Positions 46,687 through 59,995 of a stretch of 60,000 bases of DNA are shown here, piece after piece (the stretch's first letter is position 1; every line of letters starts with the position of its first letter). Both the position numbers and the translations under genes were made by a program. Below the pieces are notes generated by a model. That model was not told the origin of the DNA and did no database searches. It saw only the letters and a list, made by a program, of their open reading frames with translations. The stretch is from Lineus longissimus. Taxonomy: Eukaryota; Nemertea; Pilidiophora; Heteronemertea; Lineidae. The stretch is from assembly GCF_910592395.1 (NCBI RefSeq), contig NC_088312.1, positions 8,620,001-8,680,000 on the forward strand, given 5' to 3'.

Positions 46687-47495
46687 TAATAAAAATTACC
46701 ACTGGACAGCAAAGGAACTGTCGGACAAAATGACTGAATGGATTTTAATGATTTTCAAAAATCTGCTTTCGGTTTCAAGCCAAAATATACATTTCATATA
46801 CACTCTAGTTTCACGAATCTAAGACTGGTTCTGAATGTTCAAATGATGTGCATGCAGTTTGATAGACAATGGGTTTGTGACACCAAGTTGTCCCATGGTC
46901 ATGACCTCCCAGCTTGGGTTCTGCTTTGATTTCGTTGTAAATAATTAACCAGGTCTTTGATTGGCGAAACTGAAGTAAGTTGAAATTTCAATTTGACAAG
47001 GTGAACATTTTAAAATTCATTTGATGTTCAATTTGGTGATTAAGATTTATGTAGCACTCCTACAACCATTTCAATTAAAATTGCAGCCCACCTCAAAGAG
47101 CCACGTTATACAGTTCTCTGAACCCTGTAGGCACTACCATATCAAGTTATGTTCAAGACTTCAGACGCAGGAAAGAAATTCACAACAGTTTGAAATACAC
47201 AAATTATTCTGAAGAAAAGTACACAAGATGTGAACGGATTAGGTTTCTGAGCCAATCCGCTTCTGTCCAAAAAAAGTATGAACTTCACTTCAGTCATTCC
47301 AACCTCGCCCAAATAGTAGCACAACTAAAATGTCCCTTGGTAACACAATCAAACCAGCCCAAATGTAAGTAAGTTCTAAAATCCAATCAATAATCAGACC
47401 TTTGATAGTGTGACAAAGGATATAATGTCATAAAAGACGTGAAACATCCAACAAGCTGTTATAGGTTACCATGAGAAGAGTTTAACAATAACTGT

Positions 47496-50400
47496 CTACT
47501 TCACACGTTTCTGCTGCCGAGCTCGATAAATGTCATTGACAGGTGGTGCCACAGCCTCTTCATCTTCGCTGTCCTCTGCATCGGCATTTGTCGTCGTTTT
47601 ACGCTTTCGCGATGAAACCGAAGCTTCGATTGAATACAGGGTTCCGGCGTCCATTTTCCCAGGATCCACACCATTCTCGACAGGATGAACAACTGCAAGG
47701 AGAAGAAAACTTATGTATTAAAATGACATAAAAACTCAGAGACAAAATTGCATTACGTCTCAATTACAGCAGCTGGGATAAGGATGGAGATGGTCCTAAG
47801 AAATGGGAAAAGAAACTTACCATCGGGCAGTTTAAGATCTTGGAAGTGTTTGATGAACTTGTCAATGAGAACAAATGGACCCTGAAAAGGTAACATAATT
47901 GTAAACAATGCGATCTTCAAGTTTACTGCAGCTAATATCACATTTGTCAGTCAAATTCTTTTTCTTCAAGTTGCCATTCAATTGTCTTGATGGCATTGTA
48001 TTATAAAGAGAAATATACAAATGTCATACCTATAAGATTGAGGTGTCCCAATGCTAAAAAGCTCAATCGCTCAAGTTTGAAGTAATTTAACACAGGCATG
48101 GAAACACTTTTAGGAATGAGAGTGAGTTTAAGTAGTCATTAAGGAATGAGATAATCTTATATGTCTGCACCTCCCTTTGTGAAAAGAACATGGTTATTCA
48201 CGTACCCTAAAACTTGTTGGTGGTGGTAAGACGGTCATGAGTTCTGATGCAGCCGGTGGGGGTGGGAATACACCGCCTGAAACTGGATGGGCACCCGTTG
48301 GGACAATGGCTTTTGGTTTGAATGGCAGCATCTGGGACGTATCCGGTTTAGGATAATACGGACGATTTTTCTTAGCTTCAACTTCATCAATGTCATTGAC
48401 TCCTGCCAACTCAGGATGAAGCATAATCTGCATGGCTGCCTGCTTTGACGACTCCTGCCAAAATAATGAAAGACATCTGTGTCAAGATCCAAATTCATAT
48501 CCCAAAGCTCGACCCTTTTAAAGGGAGACTGTAGGCACAAGCCTGGTAGGTCTGATTCTATGAAATGGGTCTCGTTAGCTAAACCATGAAAAAAACGGCA
48601 CTCATTTGTTTGCAAGAATATAGGAAGTTTGCCAAGTTCGAAATTGCGCCAAACATTTCTGCAAGAAGAGGACACGCTTTTCATGCAAACATTCATCTGA
48701 TCGGCAGTAATTTTGGATGAAGAATGTGCTTACCCTATATCCAAGAGCCTTCAACTCGCTCGTTGAGCAGGGGTACAAGTCCAGGTATCTATACCGATCA
48801 ACCAGCAGCGCAGTTTCTTTGCCTTCAAATTCTTGTAACTGAAACAGGAAATGAATAGGTCATATGTAAAAAAATGGAAATCTATTAGAGGGAGAGAAGA
48901 AGAAGCAACGGTTACCACCTTATGCATTTGCATCGTAATGATATCAAAATTCCTGCATCTTCAGGTGGTTATTCTGCAATTGATTATCAAAGGAATGCTA
49001 GTCCAAGACACACCTTTTCAATGACTTGTGCCCGTCTCTTCTCCACCTTTAATATACTGGCCAGATCGCCAATGTTGGACTCAAAGTCAAGGAACTGACT
49101 CCAGATTTCCCTCGAGTGTTCTGGTTCCAGTTGACCTGATGACAAAACTCGCTCAAACAACACCCTTGTGTTGTTGTCCTCTGAAATTGTAAGGGTATAC
49201 ATGAATGATACAAATAACAAATCAAATCAAATTCTGCTCACGCTATGAATACACCCCTGATAGTGATGGATACACTTCAACTTTCTTTGCCAAGCAGCAG
49301 ACATTCTGACGTTTTAACGAAATCTTTAAGTTCAAATACAACAACCTTCTGGTCATTTTCTCTTACCGTTTAAATGTGACATGTAATCTATATATGCCAA
49401 TATATATTCTGGAATGTGACCATACTTCTTTAGACCAAGCTCGAAGATCTTAAATGCTACATTTTTATCCTGAAATAAATCGAAACAATGATAAACAAAG
49501 GAAGGATGAGAGAATGAACCATTCTCAGCAACCAATGCAAGATTCTTAACAAAAAGTTCTTTTCTCCAAAAGCCAAAGCTCAACTAGGTACCAGCTTTTT
49601 CTTCGGTTCTGTCACTAACTGGGAACCGGCTGATCAGGTAAGGAAAACCTGTAATGTTCATTTCAACTCAATGGCATTTCGCCTTCTCGAAGAGATAACA
49701 GATTACGCTCCAAAGGTCAAGGTGAAGTGACATATCTGATGTTTTGCCATAACTGAAATACATAGTAATCTTCTCGCTGTTCAACTCACTTTACTACAGT
49801 AATATTCCATGAGAGCTGCTGCCACATAAACATGGAACTTCGACCTGGGATCCTCTCGGCCCACCTTGAACACAATTCTGGCCGACTTGATCCCCTCTGC
49901 TCGTCTCGCAAACTTCATGTATTGAACGTACACCTAGAAATAACAATGAAGATAGGATGTATAGAGAACCAGGGATTTGATTACGATCACTGATCAATAG
50001 GCTAGTTTACTCGCAATAAAATCAAAATCTGTATCCACAGTGAAGTACAGTTATCTTCATACCAAATGAACCAAGTTTCCCCTAATTCAAATGATTTGTC
50101 CTGTCTGATGAATTCAGTGAGCAGCGTAAAAGCTGTACTTACCAGTGTTGGATCCACAAATTCAATGGCTAACAGCTTTTTGTAGATACTGTGAACTTTT
50201 TCATACTTCATTCGACTCTGAAAGAACAGTTGTGGGTGATAATTTATATCAACAAAAACGCAACAGAAGTTACAAAAAACAAATTCTCACAATGACTCGC
50301 AAAGTAAAAACAATCAATTTATAGCAAAATTGTTTAACTATCTACAGTACAGAAACAGAACCCACCTCTTCAAAGTCAGCGTATGCAAAGTATAGCAACA

Positions 50401-53400
50401 TGTTCTCCTTGAGTAACGTGGTTATGGCCCTCTCATACATGGACGATGCTTCTTCTGCGAAAAGCTTACCAGCATTCTGATCCTAAAAGGTAAAATAGGT
50501 CATTACTTTCAAAGAGACAAATGTGATATGACATAACTTTCATCTTCAGGAGTGAGAAGAAGACTTTCAGAGGCCAGGTACAGTCCTTTTGCCCCTTAGA
50601 GAAGAATTATTTGGTCCAACCTTTTGGGATGCCTGACAGAATCTATGAAATCTGGGACAATTTACTTACCCCCTTTTCTGTGAGTAATTTACTTGACTGC
50701 TCGAGGTATGAAGCTGCTTCGTACCAAATGTCGGGATGATGTCCGAGACACAACAAACACTGCTCATACGCAAACATGACTGGAAGAGACAGATGATGCA
50801 TTCAGCACAGATTGCAGTAATTGAGGCTGATGTTATTCACAAGACGTTTTGTCGTACTAATGACTTCAAAGATGTCCAGTTACAGGAGAGAGTGAGTCGA
50901 TGAACAGGAAAATGCTCTCTAAATCAGTTTATGATTAAAGATTGATCTTTATCGGTGTAATTTGTGAATTTTCTCAGCTTGCTGGGCATGCAGACGTCCC
51001 AAGATGCACAGTCATTGAGAAAATGTTGTCAATACTCTGTATAGTTGGAGCGGGGAACAGCCCTGCACACCTGCCGATGACCACAAACAACCACACTAGA
51101 TGCACACGTTCCATACCTCTTTTTGTGATAGTAGCATGATCCTCTGTCCTGAGTGGATTCGACTTCTCCCATGAAATGTACTTTTTCCACAAATCAACCT
51201 GCTTGGCTTCTTCTGGATTATTCTGGGGCGGTACTGACGGCATCGTCCGGTTTAACCCTCGGATTATGATTTCATACTCTTTCGACACCCTTCTAGCATT
51301 CATGTAGTCGCGTGAACGATCTTCCGTCCATTTTTTGGCTATCAATGGATTGATGCTCTGCAATCAAAATTGTAAAGGTTTTATCATACGACATTTATAA
51401 ACCAACTAATGTTTAGGCAAACACCTCGATAGGTGAACTTTTAGGTAGAATCAATAATCAACCAGGCCTGTTGCAGCTAGCCAAAACTGGCACAATCCCA
51501 TCACACCGAAAGTGGAAAATCCAGATGCAAAATTATTTAGTCCAACTTACATTTTCGTAGTTGCAGTAATCCTTCCATAGAGTTTCCAGATTCATCATGG
51601 GGTTAACTATACCTCTCTGGTAGACTTTTCTCACTGCTGTTATTCGCTGATTCTCAGCATATGACCCTACAGCTTCTCTGGAACAGGAGCAATGTGTAAA
51701 GTGATTTTTTTAGTGACAAAAGATGACAAAACGGCCATCTCAAGACAAAAGTAACGACATATTATTCTCATGAAGTTACAATACAAGACACTGGACATTG
51801 TAATTTCAAAAGCCACAGTCTGATCCGAGAAATGCGTACTTGCTTTATTATACCACTGTTGGATTAAGGTACACTCCCAAGTTGCACGAGACTGTAGGAC
51901 ACAGTCTAATAACTTTATACTTACACAGATTTTAAGAACGCAATATAATCCGACCAGATCTGGTATGACATGATGTCCATTCCCATTTTGTCAAGAGCAA
52001 AGTCAAAAGCCTGTGCCATCTTTTCTCTGAATGTTGGAAGTTTGCCCTTTGTTTCTCTGATGTAGTTGAGATATGTCTTCCACAGGTCTATGTTGAGAAC
52101 TTTCATGAGACAACGCTGGAAAAGCTGCAAGCGAAACAAGTTGGCAATAATGATACCGTCAACCAAAAGCCTGTGGACAGCACATGGAGTTGTTTATTTC
52201 CTCCATCCAAGCTGGGAGAAGCTGAATACATTTCTAGAATAACAGAACAGGTTCGTAGGCTTGCAAGCCAGCAACATTGAAGTCTGGGTCCCACTGTCAG
52301 GGTCGCTATGTTGGACAATCTATGCTTTACAACTTTGAATTGAAGGAGTCTGTAGAACTGCACACAGCACCTCAATAGCATGTTAAACCATATTGAAACT
52401 GTCTCATCAGGTGGGCATGACCTGGTGGCAATGAAGTTGCTACCAGGGTACTAAAATGAATCAGATAACTGCTGCAGAGCAGTGAACCATGTACATGTAA
52501 CCACACATATACCGTAATCACTGAAAGGCCTAAGCAACTTTGGGAAATAATGATCAAATCATTCACATGATGAACAACTTACCTTCTCAACTCTTTCATA
52601 ATTTCGTGATTTCATCTGGAAAAGGGTAGAACAAACATTGCAGACTGATGGGGCAGAAACATACGAGAAGGATTCACCAAAAATGATCATACCTTACTGC
52701 CAGTCACCAAAAGAAGCACTTAATGGTCATGCCACCAGGTTAATTGATATAACACTAGAAATATTTGTTTCAGATGGGAAGTGGACATAAACAGTCATGT
52801 GTGCATGTGGATACCGTGATGTTTGACGTACCACGCTTCCATCTTTCCACGTTTCACCCACAAGGTGCACCACGTGGGTCAACAATGTAAACTTGACACC
52901 CAAAATGACGATGCCTTTTCTGTGATGAGGTTCCCTCCACAGTCCCTACAATGCCTGCACAGAGGAAAGGAAACGGAGGTCCAGGAAAGGAAAAAGAGGT
53001 CCAGGAAACTTGGTCAGTCCAGTTGTGCAAATGGTTAAAATAACAATTCTGGGGTCATAGTCTAAACCAGTGTGTGGTGAGATGAAACTCCTCTGAGCTA
53101 CTATATTCTCTTGTGTCCTTGAGCAAAGACATCGCCCCTACCAATATGCTTCTGACCAAAAAACCGGCCACAACTAGCTATGCGCATCCTCTCAGGGTAA
53201 GGCAGTGATATTTTCTCAAGTTGACTCTTTTTCTGTTTACCCAGTATGACATAACGAGTTTGAAGCCAGAGAAACTCATCAGTTTTCCAGGGGAGATGGT
53301 CCAGCAACACAAAAGCAGGAAGGCATTTGTCCCCGTTTTGATGCACACCCAAGTGAAAACCAGTGCCGCCGGTCATTGTTACAAGTGACCAGGTGAGGAC

Positions 53401-56400
53401 TCCCACAGGATTTAGTTTCTCTGACTTCAAATACTTGTTTCAGTACCTTTCCATCATTGAGGATAATATTAGGATAGGAAGAAGATGAACAACGAGAGAA
53501 ATACACACGAAAACATAATTTCTCTCATTTATAAGGATTTATTACAAAAATACAATATAGTAAACTATGGCAATGCTGACTACTTGAGTTAACAAAAGAG
53601 TTTTCTCAACATTAGCATGAAGTGATTTTTTTAGTGAAGCCAAATATTGCTGTATCAGTGTAGTGTGTGCCTCATCATAGATCCGGTCTTCTTATTGATC
53701 CAATAGTACTTTGGGCCTACAAGCTTGTAAGCCATGTGAAGTGATAGAAGTCTACATGAAAATGTAAAACTCAATTCATAGAATTTCAAACAAACCTGTG
53801 TTTTTCAAGGACATTTGTAACCAGTTGGATTAATTAACGCTTCAGTGCTGTTACATGACCTCATCCTCATCAACAAGTGTTCCATGATGGCCAATAGGTC
53901 AGCTTGTGTTATCGATTTGCTTAGTTTGATAATGGCATCCTCAAAGCAAGTGTCATTCATTCTGATATTCATCATAATTTCAAACTCCATTATTTAGTTA
54001 CCAGGTTTAAGTGCAAGTCTTTTTAAAATACCCCTATGTACTGGACGTGCAGACATCTTCGCTGCAATACTGGATGGCAAGAAATGATGGTAAATCAACA
54101 CTGCAATCCGTGCTCTGGTGGGCAAGAATCCCCTAAAGGCGAGTTGTCGCTACTTCTGGCCATCGGCGCTACTTTCTGCTGCACCTCTCGGGTCCAAGTC
54201 ATGTCACCAACGGCTTTATAAACGAGTTAGTCAGTAATTGACTAGGACTGTCCACAGTGCCATGTGACCCTATGCCTATTATACAGAAAGGGGCCATTGA
54301 GGGTTCCACAGATTACTGATAAGATGACCTCAGCAGTTAGGATTTTACTACTGCTTGAAGTCAAGTCTCAAAGTATTTAGCCCAAGACAGTGTTTGCATT
54401 AACTGCCTTGCCAAAGTCTCAATACTGCAAAACGTTGCTTCAAATGACATCCCGCTCAACGCCAGTGTGATGTTTGGAGCGCTTTATCCGACTGTTTGCC
54501 CTCATTGTTTTGTAATGCTGCCGTTTTTTTTCTCTGTCTGCCCTACATATTGAAAAGTAATGGGTCTCCCTAGCCGTCTCTGGATGGAAAGACTGAAATA
54601 TGGGCAACAACCATGACGAATCTGTCACTTGTATGGCGATTTATAATGAACCCCAACGATTCTACCAGAAAGAATGTAGGGTCTCAATAATCTCACTTTC
54701 AGGTGAGGGGGACATCCTAGGCTTCCTCCATACCAATTATCATGTGAAGGGGAGTAGCATAAAAATTACACTGGTCAATGAGGATAGCCAATCCGACACG
54801 TACAGCAAGGTCGCAAGGACTGGCTCCACTCAATCAGTAGGATTTGATTACTCCTCCATATTGGATTGTTACCATGGGTAAGCCACATCCAAATACACAA
54901 GGGTTGTTGGATATGTGACACGGAAAGACAGCTCTTCAAGTCCGATTATCAATTGATTATTCACCCTGGATGTTCTGCTGAACTAATTAAGAGACAAGAC
55001 GAGTCAATAATGCAACAACAAAAGATTCAAATACAACGAATGTATTGAAAGTAAAACACATGGTACAGGTACACATGTGGGAACAGCTCATGGTACTGAT
55101 CAACTTCTCAAACCTAATCTTTTTGAACGATACACTCATTAAGTATTCATGGACTCAGAAAAGTGATTAGCTTTAGCAATAATAATCGACGTTAAAAATT
55201 TAACTTTAAAGTTTATTATCATTATGAATTGAACTTGATGAGATAAAGTGGAACTGAGTGTGACCATGGTGGTGTAGTTTCCATTGAAAACAAGCACACG
55301 AGGTAATGGCTTGCAACCTGGGTAGAAACTGATTGGAAATAATCAATTCATCTTTATCTCATTTTCAACTTTTCACTCCAGAACAGAAGTTCTTAAGCTT
55401 ATTGGTCAAGTGTCTGAGACACAGCCAAAGTTGTGTTCTCAGAATTGCTTCCTTGATGATGCTTATGACATGAATGAGTGGTTGTTCTATTTCCTCATCT
55501 TTTGTGCAACACAACTAACCTCTCCCAAGGAAGTCGTACAGATTGTTCAAAGGCATCAAGACACAAAAGAAATAGAACAAGACTAACTCGTTGGATTTGG
55601 AATCAACAGAATTTATAGCAAAAATATTACTTTATATGGTACTTCAGGTGAATTTGTCGCTCAAAAATATTGTTTATCTTACGTAGCACCTCATGGCAAA
55701 TGGCAGCAAAGTGTATACACAATGTTAACAAACTACAATAACATACAGAAAAGTAGAAAATTGTAGTTATAAATGCATTATTAAACAAGTGTAAAATTGT
55801 GTAGAAAATATTAAAATCGATAATACATGTACAATAAATCTACATGTCTAAGTGCACCTGAAAGACAATGGTTTTTAATCACACCGTAGTACAAGAGCTT
55901 CAATTCAATTCTCACACTCACAAGCATTACATGCAGGGCTGAAATTTCGCACTTCACATGGCCATTTTTATCTCCAGCCAAGTGCTACAGTAATCGTAGC
56001 AGGGAAATTTCAGTCCCGACATGTACAACAGCATCAGGTGTATCAGGGGAAGGGGGGTTGTTTTGTAATGGGCTTAGACTTGCGACATTTGTTTATAACT
56101 GATGGTGGGTACACTAACAACTGTCACACATTACCACATCAATCAGGGTCACTGCCAGATTACATTTTACACACCCTCAAGAAATGTACCAAAAATGTAC
56201 AGACCAAGAATGTTTTTTTTCCCTTTTTTCCCTATTTTTTCTGCACCCCGTCCCAGTCAAACTGATAGTCCCTCACTAGCCTGATTGAGGATAGTAATAC
56301 TGAGTACAGGTCAAAATAAAACAAACTGGCACCAAATGTTTCCTGGGTTTCATAGAAAACGTTTTTTAGGGGGACACACTGTAGATAGGACATTTATACG

Positions 56401-58652
56401 GACACATATGTCAGTCAAGGACAGTCTCCCAAAGAAAATTACATTCTCAATATTGGATATATTTTGACTTTGATCCCTGCTCAGGTGGTGGACAAGATCC
56501 GAGTCCTAAGTTCACCTGTCTAGTCCACTGGCCTGCAGAGAAACTTCACAGAACTGTCCAATGTGTATTTTCTACAGAAAGGACACTTGTCTTAGGGCTA
56601 ATTATACATCATGGGGTTAATCAACACACACAACACACCCAAGAGAAAGCAGAAGCCCCAGTACTTGAGCACACACACATCACAGACATACAAGAAATTT
56701 GAACTCGATTGATAACTGAAAAACAAGGGGCAGGCATTTAAATGTTTTATTCGGGAAATAGTGCATCAACTGGACAAGCTGAGACAATCCTACCACTATG
56801 ATCAGTGAAGAACTGGGAACTGGTAGCATATTATGACTGTCCAAAAACTGCTATCAAACATTTACACATGACAACCCCATTTGGACTGAGCTATTTGTAA
56901 ATACTGACTTTCAATTACACAGTTTTGAGAAATCTGAACATTTCTTTTCAGTTCCACATATTACTTCATTTTGTACTCCAAAATTGCTCCTCAGTCCAAA
57001 AGAGGGAAGTTCAAAATCTCACTCCAGTGAATTTTTCTAAAAATTTCTTTTAAAACCTCAATCAAATGAGAAAGTCTTTGACTCCTTTATTAACCACACC
57101 ACGCAGAACCAATCAATTTTAGGGGACCTACACCAAAAAGGTAGCACACAATGAAGTAATAAGTGACTGAACGGCACCATACGAATTGGTTGGATCTTAC
57201 CACAGCTAGAGCTGCTCAGGAACTCAGTGAATCTGGCAAACTTGTAAGTTTTAAAAACAGATATAAACCTCTTGTTCTATGTAAATCTTCCAGTACTTTC
57301 CGCAGTTGGGGAACTGGTTCACCAGACGTTCGTAGACGGCTCTTGCATCTGCAACTTGTTTCATCTGAAAAAGTTATTGAAAGTTTGAGAATACGAAGCT
57401 ACACATCACTATATAAAACTCATTTCCCAGAATATAACCAATTTGATATCACAGCATGTAACTATCCTCAATGGCTACATGTATGCTTGTTCAAGGCACT
57501 ATGTCATCATGTAAATGTATGCAGTATCCATATACCAATATGACTACTATCAATAAGTTGACTAAAACAACAGGTTCATTGAAATCTGCCAAAACTGGAA
57601 TGAAAAATAAATTAATCAATCATATATTAGGTAACAAAGAAACCACATCACAGACTTCCTACTCAAAAGGGTTCCGGTTAAATAAACCATTCGACCTATT
57701 CAGAATCGCACAGTCATAGTTATACATGTATTCCAATGAATTTGTGTCAGAAACATGTTTTTTCTCCCATATATGCATGACATTTAATCATACCTGTGCA
57801 TCCCTGATAAGCACGCTCCATGCCTCTGTATCATACGGATGATCTTCTATCCTCTTGTCAGCCTTCCTGACCTTGTCTGGCACAAATGCTCCAAGATCCT
57901 GCAAGAAAATGTAAGGACATTTTACTTGTGGGGCGAAACTATGATGTTATAAACTTTCTATTTTATAATGCCAACAAGTTGTAACTATTCCCATTCCTTC
58001 AAAACCATGAGTGCAAGTTGCGATTGTCAAGGTTTCAGCAAATTACTGGATGACAATATACCGTATATTATTGAGCACAGAGAACTGGAACATAAAACTT
58101 GTGCATCGAATTACTAACTGGTTGCAACTGGCGAGCCTCTATCGATGTTGCATGTATACAATACATGTAGCATGGAAGTTCCTATAAGAACTCTATGAAT
58201 TGGTTTAAACTGGATGTTTGCAAGGCAAGGGCGGATCAACCATGCTGTGGGTCCTGTTCCTGGACATTTATCTTCTGGGAATCTAGTGGAAGCATGGTGA
58301 CAAGCTTCTGGAGTTGATATGGATAATTAACTTAATAATTAAACTCTCAGTCTGAATGACAGAATCTGATAACTACATGTATTATTGTAGGTGGTGTAAC
58401 CCACCAATATCTGGGAATTCTGTCTTCCAGATTCTTGTGTGTCCCCTCATTATCCGGGGCAGCAATTTAAAGAAAGAACATGTGCTGACATTACATATTA
58501 ATTACAACTGTCTTATGCACACCACAAAGCCAAGGAAGCAGAGCCCTCTTGACATGCCCCGTGCGTACACGCAGTTGCGCAACCTCTCTATTGTGTCTTC
58601 TTACCTCGCGAGGAAACGGAACGACTGTTGAAGTGGCAGCTTCACTCGCCAT
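47496..58652 (-). CDS. CSTF3: Cleavage stimulation factor subunit 3 (CstF-77)
   Basis: Seventeen coding exons in transcript order: 58652-58605, 57898-57794, 57364-57269, 52615-52583, 52124-51925, 51677-51551, 51357-51117, 50779-50670, 50482-50366, 50217-50143, 49933-49790, 49469-49367, 49180-49014, 48838-48734, 48454-48206, 47881-47821 and 47692-47496. Total 2178 nt, 725 residues plus TAG, against about 717 in human. CstF-77 is the HAT-repeat scaffold of the CstF complex. It dimerises, holds CstF-64 and CstF-50, and helps cleave and polyadenylate pre-mRNA in the nucleus. HAT-repeat landmarks appear in order ([94 protein letters not shown]). A Pro-rich segment ([13 protein letters not shown]) and the conserved C terminus [13 protein letters not shown] follow. 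The start at 58652 ([11 protein letters not shown]) gives a slightly longer N terminus than vertebrates. Exon 4 is a 33-bp micro-exon, and intron 3 is 4.65 kb with a weak GTTTAT donor. Confidence 0.97.
52616..57268 (-). other. CSTF3 intron 3, the largest intron of the gene
   Basis: 4653 bp with no convincing nested gene. AATAAA on the gene's strand occurs at 57086-57091, 56746-56751, 55212-55217 and 53538-53543. A plus-strand frame is open at 55326-55585 and ends in a plausible protein-like segment after an acceptor-like CACTCCAG. Other open frames (53101-53430 minus, 53805-53990 minus, 54600-54881 plus) have no recognisable relatives. AGGTCCAGGAAA is directly repeated near 52978-53008. Confidence 0.6.
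57086..57091 (-). promoter_or_regulatory. Candidate intronic poly(A) signal in CSTF3 intron 3
   Basis: AATAAA (plus-strand TTTATT) lies about 180 nt past the weak intron 3 donor. Read-through from exon 3 adds VYICF and stops at 57253-57251, which would give an 88-residue truncated product. Vertebrate CSTF3 uses an intronic poly(A) site in intron 3 for autoregulation. Use here is inferred from the sequence only. Confidence 0.35.
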
Positions 58653-58836
58653 TTTCAAGCAGTGCTGCTTTTGATACTTCTTCAAAGATATGTTCTAACA
58701 AAGCAATAACAACTTATGAATAGACTCAACATCAAATTTAAGAGAAAGAACGGTTCTTTATTGGCAAACGAGCCCAAAATATTTTACATAAAAGGCCCTA
58801 TTTCCCTCAAAAACAATCCACCATGTTCGCTATCAT

Positions 58837-58847
58837 TGCGCATGCGC
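58837..58847. promoter_or_regulatory. NRF1-like site in the CSTF3 promoter
   Basis: TGCGCATGCGC is the palindromic core of the NRF1 consensus and lies about 185 bp upstream of the CSTF3 ATG. No TATA box is visible between them, which suits a housekeeping promoter. Confidence 0.6.
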
Positions 58848-59118
58848 TAAATCGTACGAGGTTTCATTTTCTAAGGGTAGAGGGCAGCATCTACCACCGG
58901 TGATTATTTTACTTTGGGCGGGAGATTCAACGTGAGGCACGCCTTTGTGTTAACCCGTTTACCGCCAAATTCCCCTGTCATTCTGTTACCCTGGTTTCTG
59001 ATGATCACGATTATGCCGTAAAATGCAAAAAAGAAGAATTAGTTGAGTTGACATTAATGACAACAGTAATTTTTGGCAGATCACAGTTGCTCTGAACCCT
59101 CAGGAAAAATGTGTCTCA

Positions 59119-59260
59119 ATTTCATCATGGTAAATCCACAATTCACCATGGTAAACTGACAGCACTTCACCATGGTGAATTGTACGTAGAATTGGGACAG
59201 TGAAATATTTTACCATGGTGAGCATGGTAAATTCTACATTCACCATGGTGAGCAATTTCA
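59119..59260. repeat. Cluster of palindromic CCATGG repeats upstream of CSTF3
   Basis: Four copies of (T/C)ACCATGGT(G/A)A and two shorter CATGGTAAA copies occur in about 140 bp, in both orientations (for example TTCACCATGGTGAA at 59165). ATTTCAT-type sequences flank both ends, so the block is partly self-complementary and resembles a small palindromic element. Confidence 0.65.
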
Positions 59261-59283
59261 TAAAGGGATTGCATGAAATCAGA

Positions 59284-59415
59284 ACACCAGACCTGAAGAG
59301 ACAGACTGCAACAACCATACCATAACATGCTGTCACAACCAGACCTGATAGACAGGAGATGCTGATATAACCAGACCTGATGAGATTGCAGATGCTGCCA
59401 CAACCAGACCTTGAT
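59284..59415. repeat. Short tandem repeat, unit about 32-33 bp
   Basis: ACCAGACCTGA begins units at about 59285, 59338 and 59370, with a partial fourth at 59403 (ACCAGACCTTGA). Intervening text includes GAGATGCTG/CAGATGCTG. The first unit is longer and diverged. Confidence 0.65.
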
Positions 59416-59968
59416 AATGAAAATCGGAGAGATGTGTATGTGTCAAATTCACCAACTTATGCATGTTAGTCACACACTCTCCGAAGACAGTCACAACCCT
59501 GGAGGAGACACTACAAATTGTATTTTGCTTCATCATTACATGACCGGAGACTAACCCACAGATCACCAGCTCAAAGTCAACAAGTAGGATCTGATATATT
59601 GAACCAGTCAACACTCAATATAAGAACATGGTCGATCGAATTCTCCGTCTCATCCTCGTGCAATGTAGATCTTACACAACAGCTCGACCCTGCTACAGAG
59701 AAGACAGTTATTATAATGTATGCCTTCGATCTTCAGATTGAGTCTTGTGTGTTTGAAAGATTCTTGTGCTTATTGGCAACTCTATCTCCCACCATCCCGA
59801 CATTATTTTGTTATATCATTGTGGCCTGGCCTACCTGAGGTTGTGACACCTCGACGTGACCACTGAGAAGATAGTTCACAGCCTTGCTGCCACAGAGACA
59901 ATGTATTGTAATGTTGACACCTGGCCTGTCTGAAAGTAGACATCCCGACCCACACCCCCTTCCCCTTA

Positions 59969-59995
59969 GGGAGGGGTGGGGGTGGGGGTGGGGGT
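59969..59995 (+). other. G-quadruplex-type G-rich tract at the right edge
   Basis: GGG, GGGG and three GGGGG runs separated by single A or T bases form an ideal intramolecular G4 pattern. A C-rich stretch just before it (CCCCCTTCCCC) could pair with it instead. The tract may continue past the window. Confidence 0.7.

Noticed and set aside
40402-47495. A sixth beta-tubulin copy or pseudogene.
   Set aside because: No trace of [18 protein letters not shown] or GGGTGSG coding sequence was found on either strand; only a promoter-like stretch near 41.7 kb remains as a weak hint.
53101-53430. A 109-codon minus-strand frame in CSTF3 intron 3.
   Set aside because: Does not fit CSTF3, no flanking splice sites in phase, and no known relative.
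57163-57543. A 126-codon plus-strand frame over CSTF3 exon 3.
   Set aside because: It is the antisense of a confirmed CSTF3 exon.
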